Below are positions 27,701 through 33,703 of a stretch of DNA of 64,000 bases, piece after piece. Under the pieces are notes generated by a model. The model saw only the letters and a list, made by a program, of their open reading frames with translations. It ran no database searches and was not told where the DNA came from. Source of the stretch: Treponema sp. GTDB taxonomy: Bacteria; Spirochaetota; Spirochaetia; Treponematales; Treponemataceae. Where the stretch lies: the NCBI GenBank assembly GCA_017619795.1, contig JAFZRP010000080.1, positions 1 to 64,000 of the forward strand, given 5' to 3'. Numbering within the stretch: position 1 is the first letter of the stretch; the number at the start of each line of letters is the position of its first letter. A program made the position numbers and the translations under genes.

Positions 27701-28626
27701 CCACCATCACCCATATTACCATCATCATTATCTGAGGAATAACGAATAATAAACAAATCATCAAGTTTATCATCAAGAGATTCTTTAGAAAAATCTCCCA
27801 TAAAATCATAACAATCATCATAACGAAGAGATTTTCCAATATCAAAATAATAACCAGCTTCTGTATCTTTTATATAAGCTTTAATTTCTTCATAAAAACC
27901 ACTGTCATGTTCTTTTAAGTAATCCATAACAATATTGTTTTCAGGGTCTTTAAAACTCCAGCGAGGTTCTTCATAAATTACAAGATTATCTATACCGTCA
28001 ATCTTAGAATAAATCTCTCCATGTTGTTTTGAAATTTCTTCAGTAAAAGCATAATTTACATGAATACCAGATTCAATGCTTTCTGTATAATCACTATAAA
28101 CCTGCTCTTCATCCCGAATATCAAACCTAAGCATAAGGTATGTTTCCAAATCACTATGCTCATCAAACACCTGCAGTTTTCCATCTTCAATTGCATCGTA
28201 AATATGTTTCGCACCATAGTCATTAAGAAGATCTACAAAAGATTGCCCGATAGAAAGCGCAAAAGGTTCACTAAGTCCTGTAAATGAAGAACCATTTGAT
28301 GCTTCAATATAAGTGTCACCAACTTCAATGTATTCAAGCATAGAAGAATTAATTCCATGCCACTTTATCCCCTCATCTGGAGAATATAAATGACAATGAT
28401 GGATTTTTTTTAATTCATCAAAATTAAAAGTATCTAAATCAGCTGTTTCATGAAAATGAGATTCCATTGACATACATAAAGAATCAGAAAGACCAAGTTC
28501 TTTTTTAAGAGTGATAAGACGATTACGTTCAACATTACTTACATCACCATCTGAATAAATAAGAGCAAGAGCTTTTTTATATTTATTCATATTTTCTTCA
28601 AGTTTTTTAACTTCTTCATGTTTCAT
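18733..28626 (-). CDS. Giant polyvalent protein (3297 aa) with zincin-like domain
   Basis: A 3297-residue single ORF. The N-terminal 45 residues (ALALIYSDGDVSNVERNRL) resemble a TerB-like helical domain. Most of the chain is unrecognised and acidic, in the style of large polyvalent proteins of plasmids and phages. A zincin-like motif VHEYTHLWDN has H1894 and H1898, with upstream KIYLNPEIMNSEVA and downstream ECHARI, as in plasmid metallopeptidase-type domains. A segment near 2540-2600 with LLNYGADPTRAIRIAA looks ankyrin-like. The C-terminal 90 residues contain TWLKTKGC, a module shared with other proteins here, and the tail ends YDLGPSR. In-frame Met839 and Met2273 have internal ribosome sites. 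The main start follows AGAGGAG. Confidence 0.75.
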   Translation of the reverse strand: MKHEEVKKLEENMNKYKKALALIYSDGDVSNVERNRLITLKKELGLSDSLCMSMESHFHETADLDTFNFDELKKIHHCHLYSPDEGIKWHGINSSMLEYIEVGDTYIEASNGSSFTGLSEPFALSIGQSFVDLLNDYGAKHIYDAIEDGKLQVFDEHSDLETYLMLRFDIRDEEQVYSDYTESIESGIHVNYAFTEEISKQHGEIYSKIDGIDNLVIYEEPRWSFKDPENNIVMDYLKEHDSGFYEEIKAYIKDTEAGYYFDIGKSLRYDDCYDFMGDFSKESLDDKLDDLFIIRYSSDNDDGNMGDGGEQIIIQDKELSSRLNSMIKEHVQYNIQRYNEYKKARNEFIDKELADKFNNSIDVYTEEFGILKADSCPKKLNPKNHLIRLQEGQLTPELEVLLGFKKEGDLTHNFGWFKYAELNENGILVKEYPVGLWDEKQDSNGNPFSPEKIDTYDLKDKLASEELINKIENNFKEKLNEVIQEEIKIVFEKNIRHGVFSNFDSKKVLESMEKQNFKDFEEVGNLKVGSCDFNLYLGFAAEEPNIFISPVRTKNGEDINGMLKLSLSEIKKASSYNSFESEIKGSIIGKVNDLDSLEDTQKTIITCLDENWLNLKIGKFYMGEKIVINDFPNSELNTLKPFEHCNIEMYFNENEKKWNAQIHLQNKDIINLSFEASENDLKDFWYGFEYNGNEYDMNICDGSDYGNGGWIYPVDKEGHVDTLIYEQMDSVNIYSKERNNLQVWEWKDYNDLSGHLVSPDGKSYFSYDWTTKEYKRTEESSWDSFLDADPARDTSLAAFKEYAQIFVKKNLLQNSDLKIVFENKYIDIENLQEQEEREMAKNETFENKYSRMKNLFEEMKSREGSGEPMSFEELYKWTEKEFSERDSAEVLRETVSRMIMDNVSHEEFNVELYDDIYGFGDGADFRWNLSDKAADALLSGDALTLAEVQKLIFSESSKMFADLKENPNYKNDIEITDRINAAFRISKTLYPNFAKLYEHDVPEDGFYNYTKADKKAYIEKAWETIQKEYSNTLAHHRVADLRTDGIDLESVDRKITGEILTADLVSLIKGHDAVLDGEKSLDFIRPNKINIEQAFESNWKEFDAITTGYSPASSSSIKDAVNIEKIDDMDVFDSDIAAAKQYGIDHNVPIFEEKQTIWIGDDNNEYFSFPDTPENRKVLKSYLIDMPVKEKFDWSEFTEKDFDILKHNLDAPKEKMYGSVHIGSISCDLQYREGNTFDLDFYVLGEEGIGGEVKFDEIDIPYSENSITSLNLDEIKEMSYEQFKDWYQDLLIRNIEEENYTSEARRPTVNWSNEEQCKELYRKKLVESATINEIVIAPYSREKRDIEAVRDFLSKIVNLPSLGVPDDMVYAVLDNIGRVQDDKPGDFLKIKKDGSLVYIMGEGNVTLTEPIDILHEINTFAEEHAALAEEGSEQKKDFEYINTISEKVAESIINPKLNPTEYVLNKLKSKGIEVVTDKAEFDRILESQTILQKMTDDLSKLKELSNQLNEERSKTQKLEQTKETQEKSIRWNNYKAFVDYIEEAKQYIPVEKDFDTNKNYSTDWYKIANRIPIQFYWDEESVWFVNAEISNGVVAPVIIDRSYTGVRFLSNFDSVKQYFDDSHVLTNFQNNIKSIYEKNISLEQKKQTRFADELEKQTNEIKKIEKREAYKTVSDWLYEAEEKAPDLWNKDQESVREYFKNNDERKSIGIIPVECMQLFEGIEDYHLYADKSYLIDHYINRHYDNRLFENIQNVLDNYSNIYYDKDQKSIGFVKVYGNLADCLFVKNEDGKIVLFASTYNQPEFRLHNARYEKITPAKKQELKKSVEGSTPLSQNPEGNTAVAISDVTDDLNIPQSSDKSSPQSMVQNGNTYGFAYEGKIYLNPEIMNSEVAVHEYTHLWDNLTRKENPELWNKGLQIFKGTSIWNEVVNDENYTDIKDDENLVLSECHARITGKVAEEVLRRISEMDGTAKQADMIDWDRKTIDFIYTNYRDVFAKNGFETVAEFAAASMKELFNPNREIDSYNESINYIKEQLEKESGIKVNERLVDEIYSRYEERDLQLEPFDNGLFRITDTVDGKYTNLINIQDVVKQVIAWDDKELSELHAGTADDDEIKIVKDFIEDLEHLNDQITYSHVITNLDFNNKKDCQKVKEMLGDDFKIIDEEAKVLLTYATHFDDGTHEYGLSKNGYLYFRTNQDNEGWSLLTKNSMQIDFLTSAFDGAAILLDSDMTNDTELLNSFIQKNETLLKELDNNLFLHSSLNDLNEKIKENDMESKYFKVTHSVTFPCGFIYPDSVGKTEREQNNYRKKIYKKLQDKFGFSDNDTEISHWRMENSKNSSFNINFAVSVPEDIKTDAIKVDAWVDEVEKFAKEECGCTFINWQGGERYEQTFVNEKQYKMWLERNNDFNRPNAEDLEFATINNIKEYCLLNSEIKLSDEQVKEIAMFYDNNDQFSLYVSPAGNLYERNEYEGNLVSADAELLKAGNYLRTLEGKERFEYLLKNTSIDEPEWSKGLLNQTSNDSVQRLKIVSDVLSESFATLDHHDGFWQLLLNYGADPTRAIRIAAEDANLGDNLNWLLNNVSESHLNQIFSDNGYADAVFDIAKESVTHDMDSWIGGQDIGFSGFKRIARLCGREADADRYYGELLEKAFECPVEPKIVQLLDTPELLAEKMNNSKIHPNEPTISRDQASSILDYCNYEDIKFYVAKDGKVYSLDVSEDYNGEGLAESNFGIVLNGFEYAKKAQDLDYSCYSTESFNIVAELWQIERQFENPSVENTIKTFTDDIDKMRDFDILSKEEFLASYDYLTEEEYDATVKELKEKGSTGLQTVKHLAYKEVKDKNYLVYDNRLEKTGSEADKIQAAIERLTEVSLPAVADEIGKSEDEVAEIISALLDAKDYIEERFNVVRPTADEIIQKKKDEVSWSDILKSELSWKELGLNPDDFDRAESGTETERDFKEWAMSLALEESLDFHDFDTGLEGVSSWNNSEISEQKWMIIDKLSEAIVSGKLKSVDSQAAFDNLLKENEVYKEFVQNGIIKEDFFGLREASAKEINFKLYNEKEDADKIVIAKLPAAEYELDPELKDYMKVSLKVEKGIDFDWNDKQNYAFYDMNEPNSATFFVLRDKKDNSFCAVRFYNKNYEILGKDIPFNKAQLNAVSRAELESNMEHHNGNAEYIVHDVENWRENEESNSIAVKEPVDIIKDVAIQKELAEVPKLFIKEFNNRMKGRSAPPDPFKVARSILKDWQSSIPEYVPALNTWLKTKGCSTVKGFEDFFKSITDPEPTKKKNKDYDLGPSR
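21808..21824 (-). promoter_or_regulatory. Internal translation start (Met2273)
   Basis: In frame within the 3297-residue ORF, AAAGGAAAATGATATG precedes MESKYFKVTHS. That N-terminus resembles METKYFKTTD of the separate gene at 35050-36798, supporting the idea that this was once, or still is, a gene start. Confidence 0.5.
26110..26124 (-). promoter_or_regulatory. Internal translation start (Met839)
   Basis: GAGGAAAGAGAAATG on the minus strand, with GAGG eight bases from an in-frame ATG opening MAKNETFENKYSRMKNL. It lies at a change from an acidic beta-rich region to a helical region of the 3297-residue ORF. Confidence 0.5.
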
Positions 28627-28630
28627 TTCT

Positions 28631-29677
28631 TTATTCTCCTCTTAATCCTTTTGTGTCAAGGTCTTTATTTTCCTGATTTTTTCCTTCTTTTTTTTCATTA
28701 GACCACTTTGCAAAAATCCTGTAGGTTGATACTGCATCCTTGCAGCCGATAGAAACTAACCACTTTGTAAAGTTTTCCTTATTTTCTTTTGGAACCCGCT
28801 GAAATAAATATGATGCAAGCTCAGAAGGATTATTTTTAAATTGCGGTAAATCACAGAATGACTGGTAAAGCTTCTTAAAGTTTTTTTCAGAAACTTCAAA
28901 TTCAAGTTCATTGATTTTTTTCTTTTTTGAATTAAGATTTTCAATTTCTACAATAAGAGGAGACAGCCCTCCACGAGTTTCAAAAAAGGATTTATATTTT
29001 TCCGGAATATATTTACGGTAACGGATATTTATATAATTTCTTGCAATTTCTATATATTTATCCTTATCCGTGTTTTCACGGAAAATACGGTTTATACTCA
29101 TTATGTTTGACATAAGATGCTCAAATGATTTCGGTGGCTTACCAGTCTTTGGATTAGGCATATCAATCAAATCTTTAATGCACTTGGCAGATATTTCCTG
29201 CTTAAAATTTATTGCATTAAAAAGACCCTTCGGATCACCAAAATAATCCAGAATCCTCTCAAGTCCGGGAGAAAGTTCTGCATCGGTAACAAAAAGAGCT
29301 GAATTGAGAGTCTTATTCAAATCCTTTTTGAAAGTAAACTCGTCTTTTGAAGAATTTCCGACTTCATTCATTGCAAGAAGAAGGTTATTCTCCCTTGTTT
29401 CATAGGAATATCCGTCTTGTTTTTTACGGTATTCCTGCCGGATTTCTTCAAGGCTACGAGTTTCTTTTATGACGACAAAATCTTTTCCGTATTCATCCTT
29501 AATTACAGCTTTATAAGGAAAAGGCTTGAGGCCATCCTTGATTCGTTTACCGTTGATTTTGGTCTGTTCCTTGATTTCATCAATAGCATCTGCAATAGCA
29601 GCATGTACTTTAAGTTCGCCTTCTGCAGAACCCTGTACGGAATGAAGTCCAGTATTAACATTTAAAATAAGGTTCAT
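28631..29677 (-). CDS. Unknown protein with shared C-terminal module
   Basis: A 348-residue protein without a named domain. The N-terminus (MNLILNVNTGLHSVQGSAEG) is followed by a long helical region. The last 70 residues contain SELASYLFQRVP, KWLVSIGC and IFAKW, a module recognisable at the C-termini of the 3873-, 3297- and 269-residue proteins of the same cluster. The chain ends DTKGLRGE. The start uses the element's leader AAAGGAGAATAAATTATG. The next gene (18733-28626) begins four bases after this stop, so they are probably co-translated. Confidence 0.7.
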   Translation of the reverse strand: MNLILNVNTGLHSVQGSAEGELKVHAAIADAIDEIKEQTKINGKRIKDGLKPFPYKAVIKDEYGKDFVVIKETRSLEEIRQEYRKKQDGYSYETRENNLLLAMNEVGNSSKDEFTFKKDLNKTLNSALFVTDAELSPGLERILDYFGDPKGLFNAINFKQEISAKCIKDLIDMPNPKTGKPPKSFEHLMSNIMSINRIFRENTDKDKYIEIARNYINIRYRKYIPEKYKSFFETRGGLSPLIVEIENLNSKKKKINELEFEVSEKNFKKLYQSFCDLPQFKNNPSELASYLFQRVPKENKENFTKWLVSIGCKDAVSTYRIFAKWSNEKKEGKNQENKDLDTKGLRGE

Positions 29678-29696
29678 AATTTATTCTCCTTTACTA

Positions 29697-29762
29697 TGTC
29701 GAAGCGGTATTTATTTCCTACTCTTGGGTGGGATTAAAATACCGTAAATACCGCTATCGACA
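29697..29762. repeat. 17-bp inverted repeat forming a nested hairpin
   Basis: TGTCGA-AGCGGTATTTA (29697-29713) is complementary to TAAATACCGCTATCGACA (29745-29762), with one bulged base. Inside, CCTAC and GTGGG can pair around TCTTGG. It covers the stop codon of the 29754 gene and the gap before 29677. It may act as a transcriptional attenuator or processing stem, or be a small palindromic mobile repeat. There is no strong T run on the minus-strand side. Confidence 0.75.
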
Positions 29763-30437
29763 AATTTCATAAGATTTTTCAAGATTCTTTTTGTCATGAT
29801 GAATCTGCCTGTCTTTTTCCTGACGGTAAACAAGAATTAATGTAGTAGAAAGCTTTTCTTTATCAGTTTTATCATTCTGATAAAAGCCAGCACAGTCACG
29901 CTGGTTTTCTAATATTGCAGTCTGAAGCTTTTGATTGATTTCAACTTTTGCTTCATCAGAAACAATATGTTTTGTTAAAATTGAACTGATTTTAAGCATA
30001 TCAACAGGCAGCTTATTCAAACCAGTTAATTTGTCATAAGAATCAACCTGTTTTACAAGTTCTTTTTTGAACTGTGTAAAATTCTTTATTGGTGATGGGT
30101 CTTTTATTCCGGCATGAATTGAATCAGTAAATTCTTTTACGATGTTCTTGCGCAACTGAATATCACTTTCTGACCATCCAATGATTTTTTCTATTCTTGA
30201 AGAACAATCTTTTAGAATGTCAGTGCTGAAATTATTTGTATAATTAACACCGTTTCCATAAAAGAAACGTATTCCATTGGCCTCATAAATATCAAAGCAG
30301 TTCCAATAATTTGTCCCCTCATATTCACCAATCTTATTCATGTCTTTAATGATGTATTGACCTTCATAACTGTTGCATAAAGAAACAATAGGCTTATCTG
30401 TTCTATAGGCATCTGCTTTTGAAAACTTTGGTATCAT
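29754..30437 (-). CDS. Unknown soluble protein downstream of the YifB-like gene
   Basis: A 227-residue protein beginning MIPKFSKADAYRTDKPIV. I chose the ATG at 30437 because it lies one base after the stop of the upstream gene, behind a GGAAGGGAGGGC ribosome site. An upstream in-frame ATG at 30488 would overlap the YifB-like gene by 50 bases. The N-terminal half has aromatic-rich strands (GTNYWNCFDIYEANGIRFFY) and the C-terminal half is helical and basic. No domain recognised. Coupling suggests that it works with the AAA+ protein. Confidence 0.65.
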   Translation of the reverse strand: MIPKFSKADAYRTDKPIVSLCNSYEGQYIIKDMNKIGEYEGTNYWNCFDIYEANGIRFFYGNGVNYTNNFSTDILKDCSSRIEKIIGWSESDIQLRKNIVKEFTDSIHAGIKDPSPIKNFTQFKKELVKQVDSYDKLTGLNKLPVDMLKISSILTKHIVSDEAKVEINQKLQTAILENQRDCAGFYQNDKTDKEKLSTTLILVYRQEKDRQIHHDKKNLEKSYEICR

Positions 30438-30438
30438 T

Positions 30439-33285
30439 TTATCTGCCCTCCCTTCCGGTTTCTTTTTCAACATTTTTCTGTTTTTCAACAGTTACACTTC
30501 TTTCCTTTTCAAATACAGGAAGAACCATATTGAATGCTTCTTTTAAATCTTTAGAAAGAACATTTTCTCTGCCATCCATATTTGCAATGGTTAAGGACAA
30601 CCGGAGCATATTTAAAACTTCCCTGTAAGAAAGATTTTCTGTTTCAACAATCTTTTTATAAAAATCTCTACCTTTTTCATCGAGAACAACAAGAGAATTA
30701 AGTTCTTCTTTAGTAAGGTCATTATTGTAAGTACCCCTTTTTCTCTGAATTTCAAAAGCTTTTTTAATACGTTCCCTTGCTTTTTCAACATCAAAAGTTC
30801 TTGTATCTTTTGCATCCTTTTCTACAAACTCACGAACTGCAATTCTGTCAAGAAGAGGTGTTGTAAACTTTCCCCAGTAAATATCTACAGATTTTTTAGA
30901 ATCAAGACAAACCTTCCCAGAACAGCCGTAATTTCCACATGGACAAGGATTAGCCGCCATCATAAGCTGGTGTTTTGCAGGAAAGATTGTAGACCTTCCT
31001 GCACGAGATAAAGTTATAGTCCCCTGTTCAAGAGGAACTCTCAGCATTTGAAGAACTGTCGAGCGGAATTCAGCTGCTTCGTCGAGGAATAGAGTGCCGT
31101 TGTGAGCAAGTGAGATTTCTCCGGGACGGCAGTTTATTCCACCACCACACATACCTTCAATGCTTGCAGTCTGATGAGGCTGTCTGAAAGGAGCATTTTT
31201 ACTATTTGTATCATTAGGAGAAGATAAACCTGCCAGAGATTGAATCCGTTTTACAGACTGAAGTTCATTATCTGTCAAACAAGGTGTCAAATAAGGAACA
31301 AGATTCTGAACAGCACTTGTTTTTCCGCAGCCAGGAGAGCCTACAAGAAGCAAACTATGTTTTCCAGCAACGGCAACTTCAATTGCACGAGCTGTCTTAT
31401 AATATCCTTCTGGGTTCCAGTTAGGTCTTTCTACATCATTTGGAAATACAACATCTTCTGAAACATTCTGTTCAACAGAAACTGTTTTGAAATTTTCACG
31501 GCTTTCAATTGCATGAACAGCATCATTCAGTGTATCGCAAATACTAACTTTAATGCCAGGAACAGAAGAAATTTCCTGGAAGTTTGTATTATTACAGATT
31601 ACATGATTGATACCTGCAGCAGAAGCTGTTTTTACGGCAGCCAATGCTCCACGTACAGGTTCAATTAGACCAGCAAGATTCAGGCTTCCCAAAACAAGAA
31701 CCTTTTCATCAATAAAGTTCTTTGGTTTATCCTGATAATTTGAATCAGTTTGAAATATATTCATAATATCAAGAGCTGCTGCAAGTTCCATTCCACCATC
31801 TTTTCTTAAGTCTGCCGGAGAAAACGACTGTAATATTCTTTCAGGAGGAAAGCTTAAACCCGAATTAATAATTGCAGCATGGATGCGTTCTCTTGTTTCT
31901 TTTACAGCTCCATCAGAAATACCTACAATATCATAGGCAGGAATACCACGGCGCAAATCTGTTTCTATGCTAACAAGACTTCCTTCATATCCAAATGGAG
32001 AGAAACTGTAAATGTTAACATGATTATCATTTTTCTCAAGTTCTTTATTGTTCTGAATAAAATCTGTAAGTACTCCAATTTTTTCAAAACCTTTATAAAG
32101 TTCATTTGACTTAAGGCGTTCATCAATAAAGTTCTGAATAGCATTGAATTTTATGTCACCGGAAATATAGGCATTTGCAGCTTCTTCAATGATTGCAGAA
32201 TGTGCTTCCATAATCTGTGAATTTACAGCATCACTGATTACAGCTTTGTTTTCAGGATTTGCTTCATTCTCAAAAACAGCCCTGCCGCCAAGCTGAGATT
32301 CAAATCCGTGCATATCAACAGATTCTTCAATCAATCGGAATGCAATTTCTTCATTTAATTCACGGTTTGTAAGTTCATTGTTTGACTCTTTAATTTCATT
32401 TATAAAACTATATAAATCTTCTTTTGTAATTTCAAAATCTTCACAGACTGTATTCTGCATTCTTTCAGATTCAGTTTTTGTCATATCATTAATCTGAGTA
32501 CGGCTTTCATAAACAGCATCATTTACAACATCCCATCCGGCTTCAATTCCCTTTTCTTTCATACCTTCTGTGTTAAGGTTTTCGAGAAGAACATCCAATT
32601 CTTTTTCTGTAGGCTTACGGCCATATTTGTCACTGAACGCATCAGCGACATCCTGTACAGTCCATTCAATTTTTGCGATTACTTCATCCATATCCATAGT
32701 TTCTTTCTCCAAAATTTTTGATTGTTTTCTTTCAATTTCTTCAATAAGCATCCGTCCGGTTTTATCAAAGCGGTCAAGTTCTGGATGTTCTTCAAGGAAA
32801 TCATCAATAGCTTCTTCAGGGATTTCTGCAGCTTCTATATCAAGTCCAAAGTGTTCTTTTGCATAGCCTGTAATATAATTACGTGCATTGTCTTTTGCTT
32901 TAAGATTTGAGTCATTTCCTGCTGTACCTTCTGCACGGATATAGATGGCATCCCAGGACAGTTCTTTTTCAACTTCATTTGCAGGTTCAAAACCATCTAC
33001 ATCAAAACCATGATTCAAACACCAGGTAAGTACGGTTTTATCATCATGTTTTAAGACAGATTCTGGAATGTAACCAAAGACTGGTTCATCAACAAACTTA
33101 GCACGAAGTTCATTTTTCAAGTCTTTAAATATTTTTGTGTCGTCAAAATATTCAGAAACAGCTTTTCCTAAAGCTTCTTCAAAAAACAAAAGACTTTCTT
33201 CAGAACCATCATCACTATGAACGGCATTTATTGTGCGGCCGGAATATGTTTGACCATTAAAGGTGATTTTTTCATCAAGTTCCAT
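30439..33285 (-). CDS. YifB/ComM-type AAA+ ATPase with long N-terminal extension
   Basis: 948 residues. Residues about 420-948 match the YifB/ComM (Mg-chelatase-like) family. There is a Lon-protease-like fold start (VNIYSFSPFGYEG, GIPAYDIVG, SFPPERILQSFSPADLRK), then Walker A LLLVGSPGCGKTSAV with Lys655, Walker B GTLFLDEAAEF near 729, and NPCPCGNYGCSG. ComM is a hexameric helicase that promotes branch migration during natural transformation. Residues 1-420 are an extension absent from ordinary YifB proteins. It is acidic, with a segment TVQDVADAFSDKYGRKP like those in large plasmid polyvalent proteins. Met197 has an internal ribosome site. The tail ends ETGREGR. Integration or protection of incoming DNA is a reasonable role. 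Confidence 0.88.
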   Translation of the reverse strand: MELDEKITFNGQTYSGRTINAVHSDDGSEESLLFFEEALGKAVSEYFDDTKIFKDLKNELRAKFVDEPVFGYIPESVLKHDDKTVLTWCLNHGFDVDGFEPANEVEKELSWDAIYIRAEGTAGNDSNLKAKDNARNYITGYAKEHFGLDIEAAEIPEEAIDDFLEEHPELDRFDKTGRMLIEEIERKQSKILEKETMDMDEVIAKIEWTVQDVADAFSDKYGRKPTEKELDVLLENLNTEGMKEKGIEAGWDVVNDAVYESRTQINDMTKTESERMQNTVCEDFEITKEDLYSFINEIKESNNELTNRELNEEIAFRLIEESVDMHGFESQLGGRAVFENEANPENKAVISDAVNSQIMEAHSAIIEEAANAYISGDIKFNAIQNFIDERLKSNELYKGFEKIGVLTDFIQNNKELEKNDNHVNIYSFSPFGYEGSLVSIETDLRRGIPAYDIVGISDGAVKETRERIHAAIINSGLSFPPERILQSFSPADLRKDGGMELAAALDIMNIFQTDSNYQDKPKNFIDEKVLVLGSLNLAGLIEPVRGALAAVKTASAAGINHVICNNTNFQEISSVPGIKVSICDTLNDAVHAIESRENFKTVSVEQNVSEDVVFPNDVERPNWNPEGYYKTARAIEVAVAGKHSLLLVGSPGCGKTSAVQNLVPYLTPCLTDNELQSVKRIQSLAGLSSPNDTNSKNAPFRQPHQTASIEGMCGGGINCRPGEISLAHNGTLFLDEAAEFRSTVLQMLRVPLEQGTITLSRAGRSTIFPAKHQLMMAANPCPCGNYGCSGKVCLDSKKSVDIYWGKFTTPLLDRIAVREFVEKDAKDTRTFDVEKARERIKKAFEIQRKRGTYNNDLTKEELNSLVVLDEKGRDFYKKIVETENLSYREVLNMLRLSLTIANMDGRENVLSKDLKEAFNMVLPVFEKERSVTVEKQKNVEKETGREGR
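32695..32710 (-). promoter_or_regulatory. Internal translation start (Met197) of the YifB-like ORF
   Basis: GGAGAAAGAAACTATG on the minus strand, in frame, opens MDMDEVIAKIEWTVQDV. It closely resembles the intergenic leader GGAGAATAAACTATG and would yield a 752-residue product lacking the first 196 residues. Confidence 0.55.
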
Positions 33286-33288
33286 ATT

Positions 33289-33678
33289 CTACCTGCCCAT
33301 TCCATAATCATCATCTTTTGATTTCGGAGCTTTTTTTACAGTTCTGGCAGGCTTTATAAGGTTAATATGCTCTGCAATAATGCTGACTGAAGAATGAGAT
33401 TTTCCAGTTGAATCCTTCCATTGATTCTGTTTCATTCTTCCGACTATTCGGATTTCATCACCTTTTTTCCAGTTTTCCTTGTTTAACAGCTTTGAAAGAT
33501 TGTCCCAGGCTTCTATTTCAAAGTACACTACTTCCTTCTGTGTATTACCGTCTTTATCCTTGTAAAAACGGTTAATGGCTATAGGAAACTTAGATACATC
33601 ACTACCATTTGCCGTTTTTAAGGTTTCAGGGTCTTTTGCAATGTTTCCTTCAACAATAAGACAATTTAATTGATTCAT
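33289..33678 (-). CDS. ssb: Second single-stranded DNA-binding protein
   Basis: A 129-residue OB-fold SSB with the canonical pattern: MNQLNCLIVEGNIAKDPETL, FPIAINRFYKD, EVVYFEIEAWDNLSK, and KKGDEIRIVGRMKQNQWKD. It differs from the SSB at 8937-9365 in sequence and at the C-terminus: the usual acidic-Pro-Phe tip is replaced by KDDDYGMGR. The YifB-like gene starts three bases after its stop, suggesting a joint role with that ATPase on single-stranded DNA. The leader is AAGGAGAATAAACTATG. Encoding two SSBs, one in each strand cluster, suggests one for replication and one for transfer or recombination. Confidence 0.88.
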   Translation of the reverse strand: MNQLNCLIVEGNIAKDPETLKTANGSDVSKFPIAINRFYKDKDGNTQKEVVYFEIEAWDNLSKLLNKENWKKGDEIRIVGRMKQNQWKDSTGKSHSSVSIIAEHINLIKPARTVKKAPKSKDDDYGMGR

Positions 33679-33703
33679 AGTTTATTCTCCTTATAAAGTA
33701 TTT

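Noticed and set aside
15237-28287. Many 60-100-codon plus-strand ORFs opposite the giant genes
   Set aside because: They are Phe/Ile-rich antisense translations of AT-rich coding DNA without ribosome sites.
30438-30488. Longer start for the 29754 gene at 30488
   Set aside because: It would overlap the YifB-like gene by 50 bases; the ATG at 30437, directly after that gene's stop and behind a strong ribosome site, fits better.
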